Source of the DNA: Rhodococcus sp. 4CII
GTDB taxonomy: Bacteria > Actinomycetota > Actinomycetes > Mycobacteriales > Mycobacteriaceae
DNA length: 64,000 bases
Assembly (NCBI RefSeq): GCF_014256275.1
Contig: NZ_JACCFE010000002.1
Span: 4,692,001 to 4,756,000, forward strand
Direction: 5' to 3'
Of this stretch, positions 1 through 8,387 are shown piece after piece. The stretch's first letter is position 1; the number at the start of each line of letters is the position of its first letter. Made by a program: the position numbers and the translations under genes. The notes under the pieces were generated by a model, which was given only the letters and a program-made list of their open reading frames with translations, had not been told where the DNA came from and made no database searches.

Positions 1-984
1 TCCCCGCGGTTCGCCCGGCTCGGGTAGCCGGATCGGCTCGGGTTCTTCGCCGTCGAGTCCGGGTGGTGCGAATTCGGGCAGCCCACCGAGGTAGGTGCCC
101 GACGTCTCGGACCGGTACAGGACGTTGCCCGACCCGCCGGCGACCGCATCGGCGGCGGCGCGGGCCCGGTCGATGTCGGCGGCGTCGCTGCTCGCGCACG
201 CGGTGTAGACGAAGAGGATGGGTTCGTCGGCGGAGAGTGCGCTGTAGCCGAGCACCGCGCCCATCGTGGTGTTCCGCGGAAGCGTCGGTGCGACACGGAA
301 ATAGGTGGCGAGCGAGTCGATTCCGAGCACCATCCGATCCACCCACACCGGGCCCTGCGGATGCGTGCGCAGCACCGCCGACGTGACGACGCCGAAGCAC
401 GGCGCGCAGCCCCGGACCGCCCACCACAGATCGGCCTCGTCGCCGGTGCTCGCATCGGACAGGTGGACGACCTCCCCGGAGGGCAGGACGAGTTCGACCT
501 CGACCAGCTGATCGAGTGTCAACCCGAGACTGCGCGTGAGGTACCCGACGCCGCCGCGGGTGACGAGTCCGAAACCGGCGTGTCCGACGATCCCGACCGG
601 CACCACCCGGCCGGTGGGGGCGAGGGCGTCCAGCATGGTTCCCACGGTGGCGCCGCCGGCCACGACCACCCGATCACCCTCGGGGCGAGCCGTGTTCAGA
701 GCCGCCGACAGGTCGAGCATGACGGCGTCGTCGGCGACGCAGTTGGAACTCAGGCCGCCGCCGCGGACGGTGACGGTGCCACCCGTCCGGTGTGCCACTC
801 TCATGACGGTCGAGACCTCGTCCACCGACACCGGTTCGACGACGCAGGACGGACGGCGTCTCGAGGCTTCGGGAAAGAACACCCGGCCCAGGGCAGCGTG
901 ATAGTCGTCCGTCTCCGGTAGGTGCACCCGGTGCGGCAGAACCGCCTTCAACTGTTCGACACATCCCGCGGATGGTGAACTCAC
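1..984 (-). CDS. FAD-linked oxidase, C-terminal part beyond the window
   Basis: The reading frame is open from the GTG at 984 to the window edge (328 codons) with no stop, so the C-terminus is missing. The N-terminal half carries the FAD-binding (PCMH/FAD_binding_4) pattern: a conserved VTVRGGGLSSN loop followed by MLDLSA, then a GHAGFGLVTRGGVGYLTR segment typical of berberine-bridge-type oxidases. Such enzymes bind FAD and oxidise sugars, alcohols or alkaloid-like substrates; the substrate here cannot be told. The GTG start has GGAGG four bases upstream. The gene lies 9 bp downstream of the L,D-transpeptidase gene on the same strand, so the two may be co-transcribed. The family call is firm, the function open. 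Confidence 0.8.
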   Translation of the reverse strand, partial: MSSPSAGCVEQLKAVLPHRVHLPETDDYHAALGRVFFPEASRRRPSCVVEPVSVDEVSTVMRVAHRTGGTVTVRGGGLSSNCVADDAVMLDLSAALNTARPEGDRVVVAGGATVGTMLDALAPTGRVVPVGIVGHAGFGLVTRGGVGYLTRSLGLTLDQLVEVELVLPSGEVVHLSDASTGDEADLWWAVRGCAPCFGVVTSAVLRTHPQGPVWVDRMVLGIDSLATYFRVAPTLPRNTTMGAVLGYSALSADEPILFVYTACASSDAADIDRARAAADAVAGGSGNVLYRSETSGTYLGGLPEFAPPGLDGEEPEPIRLPEPGEPRG

Positions 985-993
985 GAGCGCCTC

Positions 994-2187
994 CTACGCC
1001 GTTGCGTTACCTGCCTGCCACTGATCCCACGGGACCTCCCAGTCCCCGTACGTGTCCCACACCGGAAGCAGCGGGCCGCCGGAGTTGGTGATCTCGACGA
1101 CGTCGCCGATCCCGAAGTGGTCGAACATCCACTGGGCGTTGGCGGGGGCCAGGTTCACGCAACCGTGGGAGACGTTGCTGCTGCCCTGATCGCCCACCGA
1201 CCACGGAGCCGAGTGGACGAACTCTCCGTCGTTCGAGATGCGGAGGTTCAGGTCGACCTTCTCGCGGTAGTAGTCCGGGTCGCCGGCGCAAACCCCGTAG
1301 GTGCACGAGTCCATGATGATGCTCTGCTGCCTGTCGGAGATCACGTGCGGACCCTCGTGCGACGGGTGATCGGGCGAGCCCAGACTCATCGGCATGGAGG
1401 TTTCCTGCACACCGTTGTGGAACACGGTGAGCACCTCGCTCGCCCCGTCAGCCTTGGCCACCCACGCGTCGTGCACGGTGTAGTCGGCCGAATTGTCCTC
1501 CGCACCGAAGACGCCGTCACCGAGGTCGACGCCGTACACGTCGGCCTCGACGTGGATCCTGGTTCCCGGCGCCCAATAGTTCGCGGCTCGGTAGTGCGCG
1601 TTCTGGTCGTCGGTCCAGTACCAGGCCCCCGGCTGCGGCGGCGTCGTCGTCACGTGCAGTCGCTGCTGCACCTCGGCCTTGTTCACGACCGGTTCCGTGA
1701 ACTGGAACACCATCGGCTGGCCGACGCCGATGCCGGTATCGGCGACGACATCGGGTGCTGGGACGACGTTCGCGTACGCCGTGGCACCGGGCGTCATCGT
1801 CGTCACGGAGAAGGTCTTCTCGACGGGCGCACCGTCCGGGTTGACCGCGTCGGCGACGACTGTGTACGTGGACCCGTAGCCGAGCGGCACGCTGGTGGTC
1901 CAGCTCATGCTGTCGGGGGCGAGTGCTCCTGCGACCGGTGCGCCGGCTTCCGCGGGATTCGTGACGGTCACGGTGGTGAGCTTGCCGCCCGTCGCGGTCA
2001 CCACGATCGGGGTGGTCGGGTTGATCGGCGCACCCTCGGCCGCGGGAACGGCGATCGATGCAGGCGCGGTCTGGGTGGTGGTCGCGGATTCTGAGGACGT
2101 GCCGGTATCGCCGATGGTGCATGCCGTGGCCAGGAACGTCATGGCCACGACCGCGATGATGCCGGTTGTGCGCGTGCGGAGAGTCAC
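994..2187 (-). CDS. L,D-transpeptidase lipoprotein (YkuD domain, Ldt type)
   Basis: This is a cell-wall enzyme that makes 3-3 (mDAP-mDAP) peptidoglycan cross-links outside the membrane. The N-terminus is a lipoprotein signal: a hydrophobic stretch ending in FLATAC, where the Cys would be lipidated. After it come two Ig-like regions (about residues 45-250) and a C-terminal YkuD catalytic domain with SHGCVNL, whose Cys (about residue 343) is the nucleophile. The size (about 398 aa) and layout match mycobacterial LdtMt2-type enzymes. GTG codons at 2187 and 2193 are both possible starts; AAGAAGG is better placed for 2187. Proteins of this class confer beta-lactam tolerance in mycobacteria. Confidence 0.9.
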   Translation of the reverse strand: MTLRTRTTGIIAVVAMTFLATACTIGDTGTSSESATTTQTAPASIAVPAAEGAPINPTTPIVVTATGGKLTTVTVTNPAEAGAPVAGALAPDSMSWTTSVPLGYGSTYTVVADAVNPDGAPVEKTFSVTTMTPGATAYANVVPAPDVVADTGIGVGQPMVFQFTEPVVNKAEVQQRLHVTTTPPQPGAWYWTDDQNAHYRAANYWAPGTRIHVEADVYGVDLGDGVFGAEDNSADYTVHDAWVAKADGASEVLTVFHNGVQETSMPMSLGSPDHPSHEGPHVISDRQQSIIMDSCTYGVCAGDPDYYREKVDLNLRISNDGEFVHSAPWSVGDQGSSNVSHGCVNLAPANAQWMFDHFGIGDVVEITNSGGPLLPVWDTYGDWEVPWDQWQAGNATA

Positions 2188-2387
2188 GACCACCTTCTTT
2201 CCGATCTCGATCAGCGTTCGCCGTCCTCAATAGTGCCAGCGATCGCCTCCGAGTTTCCTGTGGGACGCCCGGCGCGCCCGCCGTACCTGGAGGAATTCGA
2301 ACGCCCTGAACCTCGCTCCGACACATTAGACAGCACTGCTGATGAATATCTCCGGGCGAATTTCCTGTTTACGCTGATGTGGCCTCA

Positions 2388-2416
2388 TTGTGAGATGGAA
2401 ATAAAACAGCTAGACT
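2388..2416 (+). promoter_or_regulatory. Probable promoter of the marR-MFS operon
   Basis: TTGTGA at 2388-2393 and TAGACT at 2411-2416 are separated by exactly 17 bp, a good sigma-70-type arrangement 34 bp before the MarR start. The surrounding DNA (2340-2420) is AT-richer than its neighbours. The short inverted element CTAG-N4-GCTA around the -10 could be the MarR site, but this is weak. Confidence 0.45.
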
Positions 2417-2449
2417 GGCTAATGAAACGACTGTGAGAGGGAGGCCACC

Positions 2450-2905
2450 ATGGACGAGAAGGTCGAACAGCTCCGTGAGGACGTCAATCTGTTCACGCGG
2501 CGCATCCGGACTCAGCGCGCCGGGCACCTGCTCACGCCCTCGCAGCTCCAGGCCCTCGCCCATCTCGACCGGGAAGGTCCGATGAGTGCACGGGCTCTCG
2601 CAGGCTTCGAGCAGGTGGCGCCGCAGTCGATCGCGCGGACCGTCGCGATACTCGAGGAGTCCGGAATGGTCTCGCGGACGGTGGACCCCCAGGATGCGCG
2701 AGCGAGCATCGTCGCGATCACCGCGCTGGGGTTGCAGACCCTCGTGGACGACCGGTCACGGCGGAGCGAGTGGCTGACGGCCGCGCTTGCCGCCGAATGC
2801 ACCGACGCCGAGCGCGACCTGCTCTTCATCGCCGGACGGCTACTCCGCCGACTCGCCGCGACCCCCGAGCCGGCGCCGCAGCGGGAGTCACTGATGCACT
2901 CGTGA
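2450..2905 (+). CDS. MarR family transcriptional regulator
   Basis: A 151-residue winged-helix regulator. The middle of the protein has the MarR pattern: a helix-turn-helix around SARALAGFEQVAPQSIARTV followed by a wing containing VDPQDARAS. GAGAGGGAGG lies just before the ATG. Its stop overlaps the GTG start of the MFS transporter gene (GTGA), so the two are translationally coupled. The usual role of this arrangement is repression of the efflux pump until an aromatic ligand binds. The ligand is unknown. Confidence 0.9.
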   Translation: MDEKVEQLREDVNLFTRRIRTQRAGHLLTPSQLQALAHLDREGPMSARALAGFEQVAPQSIARTVAILEESGMVSRTVDPQDARASIVAITALGLQTLVDDRSRRSEWLTAALAAECTDAERDLLFIAGRLLRRLAATPEPAPQRESLMHS

Positions 2906-4326
2906 GCGCGACCGTCGCGGACACCGGGGTCGCGCAGCAGGCTCGATCCGTACCGTTCCGGGTCAGCGGATCAGTCGCGACCGGAAGCATCCTCCAACCC
3001 CTGAACTCGTCGATGATCGCGGTGGCGATCGTCGGTATCGCCGCCCAGTTCGGCTCCTCGTCCGGGATCACCTGGGTGATCTCGGCGCTCTACATCGCGA
3101 CGGCCGTCACCGCCCCGATGGCAGGGAAACTCGGTGCCCTGCTCGGTGCCCGGAAGGTGTATCTCGGGGGCCTCGCCCTCGTGGCGCTGGGCTCTGTCGC
3201 CGGCCTGCTGGCACCCACCGTCGGCTGGCTGATCTTCTCGCGAGTTCTGGTCGGAATCGGAACCGCCACGCAGTATCCCAATGCGATGACGATGATTCGC
3301 GGCTACGCGGAACGCCACGGCGCGCAGCCGCGCACCGCGATCACGACCCTCGCGATCTGCAGCCAGGCGGTCGTGGCACTCGGCCCGACACTCGGCGGAC
3401 TGCTGGTTGGTGCGTTCGGCTGGCAGTCGATCATGTGGATCAACCTTCCGATCGCCGCGTTCAGTGCCGTGGCGGTCACGAAGTTCGCGAACGTCGGCTT
3501 CGTCGGCGGCATGTCGGTCAGCCGGCGGCAACTGGTGCACTCGCTCGACGTAGTAGGCGTCCTGCTGTTCCTCGCGCTCATCTCGTCGACGATGCTGTTC
3601 CTGCTCTCGCTCACTACGGCCCCGGTGTGGTGGCTCCTCCCGGTCTGGGCGGTGGTGCTGGCCCTGTTCGTCCAGTGGGAACGGCGGGCGGACGAACCGT
3701 TCATCGACGTCCGAGCGCTGGCGCGAAACCGTGCGCTCAGCGCCACCCTCGCCCGCACCCTCCTCACCTACACGGCGTTCTACTGCGTCTTCTTCGGAAT
3801 CCCACAGTGGTTGCAGTATTCCCGGGGGATGAGCGCCACCGAGGCGGGGCTGACGATGCTGCCCGTCGCCGCCGTCGGTATCGGCTCCACGCTGCTCGCG
3901 TCGCGGACGTACCGGCGGCACGGGGTGCGTCGGACGCTCACCGTCGGCACGTGCGCACTACTGGTGGGCGGGTTGCTCCTGGCCTCGGTGGAAAGCAGCA
4001 CCGCCCCGATCGTCGTCCTGCTCCTGGTGGCCGCCGTACTCGGAATCCCCAATGGATTCAACAACATCGGCAATCAGAATCTGATCAGCTCCGTCACGTC
4101 CGTCGAGGAAGTGGGCACGGCGATCGGGATGTACCGCACCGTGCAGTACGTCGGCGCGAACCTGTCTGCCGTCGTGCTGCAGACCACCGCCGGTCACGTC
4201 ATCGGCGACGACGGCCTGCACCGCACGGGCTGGTTCATCGCCGTCGCGGGTGTTCTCCTGCTCGTCGGTGTGCTGACGTCGCGGAACATGGGCGACCGCC
4301 GCGCCCCGGCCGTGCCCGCGGCGTAG
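2902..4326 (+). CDS. MFS transporter, DHA2-like drug efflux
   Basis: A 474-residue membrane protein of the major facilitator superfamily with about 14 predicted hydrophobic segments, as in the DHA2 (EmrB/QacA) drug:H+ antiporters. The motif-A-like loop GKLGALLGARKVYL after TM2 is visible. The start is taken as the GTG at 2902, which overlaps the marR stop; an earlier in-frame ATG at 2770 lies inside marR and is unlikely. MarR/MFS pairs usually export toxic aromatics or antibiotics. The substrate cannot be read from the sequence. Confidence 0.88.
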   Translation: MSATVADTGVAQQARSVPFRVSGSVATGSILQPLNSSMIAVAIVGIAAQFGSSSGITWVISALYIATAVTAPMAGKLGALLGARKVYLGGLALVALGSVAGLLAPTVGWLIFSRVLVGIGTATQYPNAMTMIRGYAERHGAQPRTAITTLAICSQAVVALGPTLGGLLVGAFGWQSIMWINLPIAAFSAVAVTKFANVGFVGGMSVSRRQLVHSLDVVGVLLFLALISSTMLFLLSLTTAPVWWLLPVWAVVLALFVQWERRADEPFIDVRALARNRALSATLARTLLTYTAFYCVFFGIPQWLQYSRGMSATEAGLTMLPVAAVGIGSTLLASRTYRRHGVRRTLTVGTCALLVGGLLLASVESSTAPIVVLLLVAAVLGIPNGFNNIGNQNLISSVTSVEEVGTAIGMYRTVQYVGANLSAVVLQTTAGHVIGDDGLHRTGWFIAVAGVLLLVGVLTSRNMGDRRAPAVPAA

Positions 4327-4333
4327 CCGGCAC

Positions 4334-4912
4334 TCACGAGGGGGCAGTTCCCCCGACGGCCCGCCAGATCAGCGCCGCGGTCCGGGCCGGCCAATCGGCC
4401 GGGGGACGGTCGCCGGCGAGGGCCCGGCCGTACCAACTGCCGGTGGTCATGGTGACGGCGACATCGAGATCGGCGTCGGCGTCGATCAGGTTCAGCGCCG
4501 CGGCACGATCCAGGATCGCGCGGATGCGGCGGCGGCGCGGCGCCACCACCCGCGCACGGTACTGCGCGCGGACATCGTCATCCGTCGTGTCCTGCAGCAT
4601 CGTCCCGACCAGCGACAGCCGGCCGTTGCGCGACACCCCGCGCTGGAAGTCGGTCAGCTCGCGCACCAGATCACCGAACGGGTCCGTCGACGACGGGTCC
4701 GCGGCTTCGTCGGCCAACAGCGCGACGACTGCCGCGGCCAAATCCGCCTTCGTCGCCCACCGCCGGTACAGCGCCTGACGGGTGGTGCCGGCCTCCGCGG
4801 CGATCGCGGCGAGCGACATCGCGTCGTATCCGGCCCGGGACAGTTGCCGGCTCGCCACTTTCAGCACCCTGGTGTCGATATCGGTGTCGCGACTGCGCCC
4901 GGCCACACTCAT
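4334..4912 (-). CDS. TetR family transcriptional regulator
   Basis: A 192-residue TetR repressor. The N-terminal helix-turn-helix has MSLAAIAAEAGTTRQALYRR and then WATKADL. The ATG at 4912 is chosen because AAGAGGA sits eight bases before it; the earlier ATG at 4930 lies inside that ribosome-binding site. The gene diverges from the truncated haemoglobin gene, and the 70-bp gap holds an inverted repeat, so it probably controls itself and the haemoglobin. The ligand is unknown; a nitric-oxide-related signal is only a guess from the neighbours. Confidence 0.88.
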   Translation of the reverse strand: MSVAGRSRDTDIDTRVLKVASRQLSRAGYDAMSLAAIAAEAGTTRQALYRRWATKADLAAAVVALLADEAADPSSTDPFGDLVRELTDFQRGVSRNGRLSLVGTMLQDTTDDDVRAQYRARVVAPRRRRIRAILDRAAALNLIDADADLDVAVTMTTGSWYGRALAGDRPPADWPARTAALIWRAVGGTAPS

Positions 4913-4932
4913 GCTCGATCCTCTTTTCAATC

Positions 4933-4950
4933 CAATACTGATGTGTATTG
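4933..4950. promoter_or_regulatory. Candidate TetR operator (CAATAC-N6-GTATTG)
   Basis: CAATAC, six bases, then its exact reverse complement GTATTG lie between the divergent tetR and haemoglobin starts. The location and the 18-bp size suit a TetR dimer site overlapping the promoters of both genes. Confidence 0.5.
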
Positions 4951-4982
4951 TAATGGAGAGACGACGGACATCGGGAGCTCAC

Positions 4983-5453
4983 ATGAGTGATCAGGACACA
5001 CCGTCCCTGTACGAGTGGGCGGGCGGTGAGCAGTCGTTCCGGCGGCTGATCGACGCCTTCTACGACCGGGTGGAGCGCGACGACCTATTGTCGCCGATGT
5101 TCCCCGGCGGAGTGCACGAGGAGCATCGCCGCAACGTGACCCTGTGGTGGTGCGAGGTGTTCGGTGGCCCGCCCGGCTACACCGATCTACTCGGTGGCTA
5201 TGAACGAATGTTGCGGCACCACATCGGACTCGGCATCAGCCCGGAGCAGCGGCACCGTTTCGCGGCGACGATGAGCCTCGCCGCCGACGACGCCGACCTG
5301 CCGTCCGATCCCGAGTTCCGTTCCGCCTTCATGGCCTACGTCGAATGGGGGACCAGACTGGCCCTCCAGAATTCGAGTCCCGGCGCCGAGGTCGTCGAGC
5401 ACGCTCCCGTCCCACGATGGGGGTGGGGCGTCGCCCCGCCCTATCGCGGCTGA
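4983..5453 (+). CDS. Group II truncated haemoglobin (TrHbO type)
   Basis: A 156-residue cytoplasmic haem protein. Visible are the B10 Tyr in AFYDRV (Y27), the WWCEVFGGPPGYT segment, the proximal His in MLRHHIGLGI (H79 or H80) and the group II Trp in YVEWGTRLA. Group II truncated haemoglobins bind O2 and NO; M. tuberculosis GlbO has been linked to respiration and NO detoxification. Its 3' end overlaps the 3' end of the nitric oxide synthase gene by 13 bp, tail to tail. That pairing suggests a job in handling NO made by the neighbour, though convergent genes need not be co-expressed. Confidence 0.92.
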   Translation: MSDQDTPSLYEWAGGEQSFRRLIDAFYDRVERDDLLSPMFPGGVHEEHRRNVTLWWCEVFGGPPGYTDLLGGYERMLRHHIGLGISPEQRHRFAATMSLAADDADLPSDPEFRSAFMAYVEWGTRLALQNSSPGAEVVEHAPVPRWGWGVAPPYRG

Positions 5454-6634
5454 GCGGAATGTCCCGCACCGGAGATCGGGCATCCCGACGCCGCAGGGGC
5501 CGCGAGAAAGTTCGGCCGGATGTCCATGTCGGGCGCGTCGTAGAGCCGGTGGAAGGTGGGCGTGAGCGCCGCCGACATCGGCGGATTGATCCACGACCAA
5601 TCCGTCGGGCACGTCCGGCCGAGCGACTCTTCGCGCTCGACGTGGCTGATGAACTGCTTCGCGACGGTGTGATGATCGACCATGTGCACACCCGCCTGCC
5701 GGTAACTGTGGATCACGGCCCGGTTCAGTTCGACGAGGGCGCGGTCGCGCCACAGTGTCCGCTCCGATGACGTGTCGAGACACAGCTTTTCGGCGATGGC
5801 GGGCAACATGTCGTACCGGTCTTCGTCGCTGAAGTTGCGGGCCCCGACCTCCGTGCTCACGTACCACCCGCTGAACGGGGCGAGCGGGTAGATGAGACCG
5901 CCGACCGAGAAGCTCATGTTCGACACTGCGGGGACGGCATGCCACCGGAGACCGAGGTCGGCGAACCAGCGGTGGTCGGGGTGCTCGATCTCGACCTCGA
6001 GAACCAGGTCCGGGGGAACGTCGTACCAGCGCAGCGGCTCGTCCGGAGTGCTGATCAGCAGGGGCAGCACGTCGAATCGCGTTCCCGCGCCGCGCCACCC
6101 CATCCTCGTGACGGTCTCGGTGATGCCCAGGTGCGCCGGATCGCCGGTCACGGTCCCGTCCGCATGGCGGTATCCCGCGTATCGGATGAGCTGCGGGCTG
6201 AGGATCTTGTACTCGCGACCGTCGGGGAGCGGCAGCGGACCGACGGTGATGACCGACCGCAGCGCGCCGCCGTTGGTCGCGACCCGCAGATGCTCCCAGC
6301 ACGCCTCCGCGATCTCGTCGGCCGTCGTGGCGTGCCGGGCGTCGAGGAGTTTGAGAGTGCGCCAATGCTTGCGCCCCACACATCGGGCGTGGTTACGCCA
6401 GGCCAACTGGGCGCCGATCTCGATCTCTTCCCGGGTCTGCTCGTAGCGTCCCGTCGCGGCCAGTGACCGAAGCGCCTCGTCCAACCGGGAATCGGGGAGA
6501 TGCGCGAGTTCGGGCTGACGGAAGAAGTCGGAACACTCCTCCATCCGGGCCGCGTGCCCGGCCTCCGCGGAGTCGAAGTCGTTCCATTCGGCCTCGACAT
6601 CCGGCGCGTCCGGAACCGCCTCTGTGCTGCCCAC
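5441..6634 (-). CDS. nos: Bacterial nitric oxide synthase, oxygenase domain
   Basis: The enzyme converts L-arginine to citrulline and nitric oxide. Signatures seen: WRNHARCVGR with the haem-ligating Cys (about residue 85), GWYVSTEVGARN with the Glu that holds the Arg guanidinium (about 262), and the C-terminal TDWSWINPPMSAALTPTF block. No flavin reductase domain is attached, as in other bacterial NOS, so electrons must come from a cellular flavodoxin or ferredoxin reductase. The GTG at 6634 is preferred because GGGAGG lies six bases before it (397 aa); a GTG at 6688 and an ATG at 6655 are in frame but lack a site. It overlaps the haemoglobin gene at the 3' end. Actinobacterial NOS may serve stress defence or, as TxtD does, biosynthetic nitration. 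Confidence 0.93.
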   Translation of the reverse strand: MGSTEAVPDAPDVEAEWNDFDSAEAGHAARMEECSDFFRQPELAHLPDSRLDEALRSLAATGRYEQTREEIEIGAQLAWRNHARCVGRKHWRTLKLLDARHATTADEIAEACWEHLRVATNGGALRSVITVGPLPLPDGREYKILSPQLIRYAGYRHADGTVTGDPAHLGITETVTRMGWRGAGTRFDVLPLLISTPDEPLRWYDVPPDLVLEVEIEHPDHRWFADLGLRWHAVPAVSNMSFSVGGLIYPLAPFSGWYVSTEVGARNFSDEDRYDMLPAIAEKLCLDTSSERTLWRDRALVELNRAVIHSYRQAGVHMVDHHTVAKQFISHVEREESLGRTCPTDWSWINPPMSAALTPTFHRLYDAPDMDIRPNFLAAPAASGCPISGAGHSAQPR

Positions 6635-6807
6635 CCGTGACCTCCCGACGATCATTGATCTCGTGCGCGACAGTATGGCAGCGGTCACTCACCGGCCTCG
6701 CACCGAGTCGGTCACGGGCCTGCGCCGACGCGTCGCACGGTCGGTTCGGGGGTATTCAGGAGGTGGCGCGAGTCCGAAGACGGCTGAGCGTCAGTTCGGT
6801 TCTGCTG

Positions 6808-6957
6808 TCAGCCGGCAGCGGTGCGGCGGGTGGGCCTGCGGTCGTCGGCGAACATCGCCTCGATCCTCGACTTGATCTCCGCGGTGCTCATGGTGCCGCC
6901 GCGCCGGGACGTCTGCGTTCCGGTGAGGGTCGTCGGGGTGATCGAGGTTGTCGCCAC
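6808..6957 (-). CDS. Small conserved-looking protein, EI-RI-AMFAD motif (paralog of 18011-18151)
   Basis: A 49-residue product starting at GTG 6957, with AGCAGGA just upstream. Its core MSTAEIKSRIEAMFAD is matched by LSTPEILSRITAMFAD in the small gene at 18011-18151, while flanking residues differ. Such a pattern, conserved core and variable ends in two loci, argues for a real gene. The N-terminus is Thr-rich and the C-terminus basic. I do not recognise the family. It diverges from the lacI gene and could be controlled by the palindrome at 7132-7143. Confidence 0.6.
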   Translation of the reverse strand: MATTSITPTTLTGTQTSRRGGTMSTAEIKSRIEAMFADDRRPTRRTAAG

Positions 6958-7131
6958 GCGTCCTGCTTTCGTCGATGTTGGTATGTGTGCCGCACGGTCA
7001 CGCTTGTGATCTGGTTCACATTGTGGCCGACTATGTTGTACACCACACGTTCGGTCTCGTGCCACTCCGTCCGACAGCGACAGCCGTCGACCTCGGCTGT
7101 ACGAGCTGGATTCGACGTGGCAGAACGCTAC

Positions 7132-7143
7132 TTAAGCGCTTAA
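7132..7143. promoter_or_regulatory. LacI-type operator TTAAGCGCTTAA
   Basis: A perfect 12-bp palindrome with the central CG usual for LacI/GalR operators. It lies 114 bp before the lacI-type gene at 7257 and between it and the divergent small gene at 6808-6957, so the regulator probably acts on itself, the small gene, or both. Confidence 0.5.
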
Positions 7144-7256
7144 CTAGTACGACGACGCGGATCGACCGCTGTTGTCACAGTCACGTCGATACGGTCGGTG
7201 CACCAGGGGTCGCGGGTGGGGTGGCAGCATGCCGCTGAACAGTGGAAGGGGTTGCC

Positions 7257-8336
7257 GTGAACAGTGCTGGTTCCACCCGTGCAACGGGTACGGCGCGCGC
7301 ACGCAAACCCACCATGGACGACGTTGCTGCCCGTGCCGGAGTTTCCCGCACGCTGGTCTCGTTCGTGCTGCGCGGCAAGCCCGGGGCTGGGGAGCAGACG
7401 CGCCTGCGTGTGCTGGAAGTCGCCGCGGAACTCGGATACAAGCCCGACAGCGCGGCTCGACTGCTGGCCCGCGGCCGGAGCCGAACGCTGGGGGTGCTGC
7501 TCGACGTCCAGCAGCCGTTCCAGGCCGACCTGGTCACGCGGATCTACCCGGTCGCGAAAGCGGCCGGGTACGACGTGTTGTTGTCGGTGAGCGCGCCGGG
7601 GCGCGACGAGTTCGAGGCGATCGAGTCCATGCTCAGTCACCGCTGTGAGGGCCTGATTCTCCTCGGCCCGAACTCGGGCCGGGGGTACCTGGAAGAGCTG
7701 GAAGATCGCGCAGTCGTGGTCGTAGTGGGAAAACCGATGCCACCGAGTGCGTTCGACGCGGTGCGCAGCGCGGACGACAGCGGAATCCGGCAGTCGGTCG
7801 ACCACCTCGCCGACCTCGGGCACCGCGCCATCCATCACATCGGTGGAGGTTCGGCACCGGGTGCGGACGCTCGACGCGACGCCTACGTCGCGGCGATGCG
7901 CGATCACGGCCTGGACGAGTTCATCCGCGTGATCCCCGGCTCTCACGACGAGGCTGCGGGAGTGGCGGCGGGACGGCTGATGCTCGAGGAGGGCGCGCTG
8001 CCCACCGCGGTACTGGCAGGCAACGATCGGTGTGCGCTGGGGCTGATGGACTCGCTGGACCGAGCGGGCGTCGATGTCCCTCGGGACGTGTCGGTCGTGG
8101 GGTATGACGACAGCGAGATCGCGCATCTGTCGCGCATCGATCTGACCACGGTCCGGCAGGACGTCGATCAGCTCGCCGAGAACGCGGTCACCTTCGCGGT
8201 GAAGCGCCTCGAGGACGACGACGCGGTTGCTGCCGAGGTCATCGTCGAACCGCGGTTGATCGTGCGGGGGAGCACCGGACCCGCCCGGTCCGTTCAGCGT
8301 GAGCGCTCGATGCGGCGACGCGTTTTCTCTCGCTGA
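7257..8336 (+). CDS. LacI family transcriptional regulator
   Basis: A 359-residue sugar-type repressor. The N-terminal helix-turn-helix TMDDVAARAGVSRTLVSFVL is typical, followed by a hinge (AARLLARGRSRTLGVLLD) and a periplasmic-binding-protein-like sensor domain with AVLAGNDRCALGLMD and VSVVGYDDSEIA. GTG 7257 is preferred with GGAAGGGG nearby; GTG 7242 is in frame. No sugar transporter or kinase lies next to it, so its target is unclear; the divergent small protein is the only close partner. Confidence 0.88.
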   Translation: MNSAGSTRATGTARARKPTMDDVAARAGVSRTLVSFVLRGKPGAGEQTRLRVLEVAAELGYKPDSAARLLARGRSRTLGVLLDVQQPFQADLVTRIYPVAKAAGYDVLLSVSAPGRDEFEAIESMLSHRCEGLILLGPNSGRGYLEELEDRAVVVVVGKPMPPSAFDAVRSADDSGIRQSVDHLADLGHRAIHHIGGGSAPGADARRDAYVAAMRDHGLDEFIRVIPGSHDEAAGVAAGRLMLEEGALPTAVLAGNDRCALGLMDSLDRAGVDVPRDVSVVGYDDSEIAHLSRIDLTTVRQDVDQLAENAVTFAVKRLEDDDAVAAEVIVEPRLIVRGSTGPARSVQRERSMRRRVFSR

Positions 8337-8387
8337 GCTGCGGGGGAGTGCCACGTCGCCCCGTACACGGTGGTACGCCGGTGGTGA

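Noticed and set aside
2233..2436. A 67-residue plus-strand ORF before marR
   Set aside because: No ribosome-binding site, mixed composition and it spans the marR promoter.
5441..6688. Possible fusion of the nitric oxide synthase to a reductase domain
   Set aside because: The protein ends after the oxygenase signature; no FMN/FAD/NADPH domain follows on that strand.
7140..8354. A 404-residue minus-strand frame opposite lacI
   Set aside because: The plus-strand LacI protein has all family motifs; the minus frame is antisense to it.
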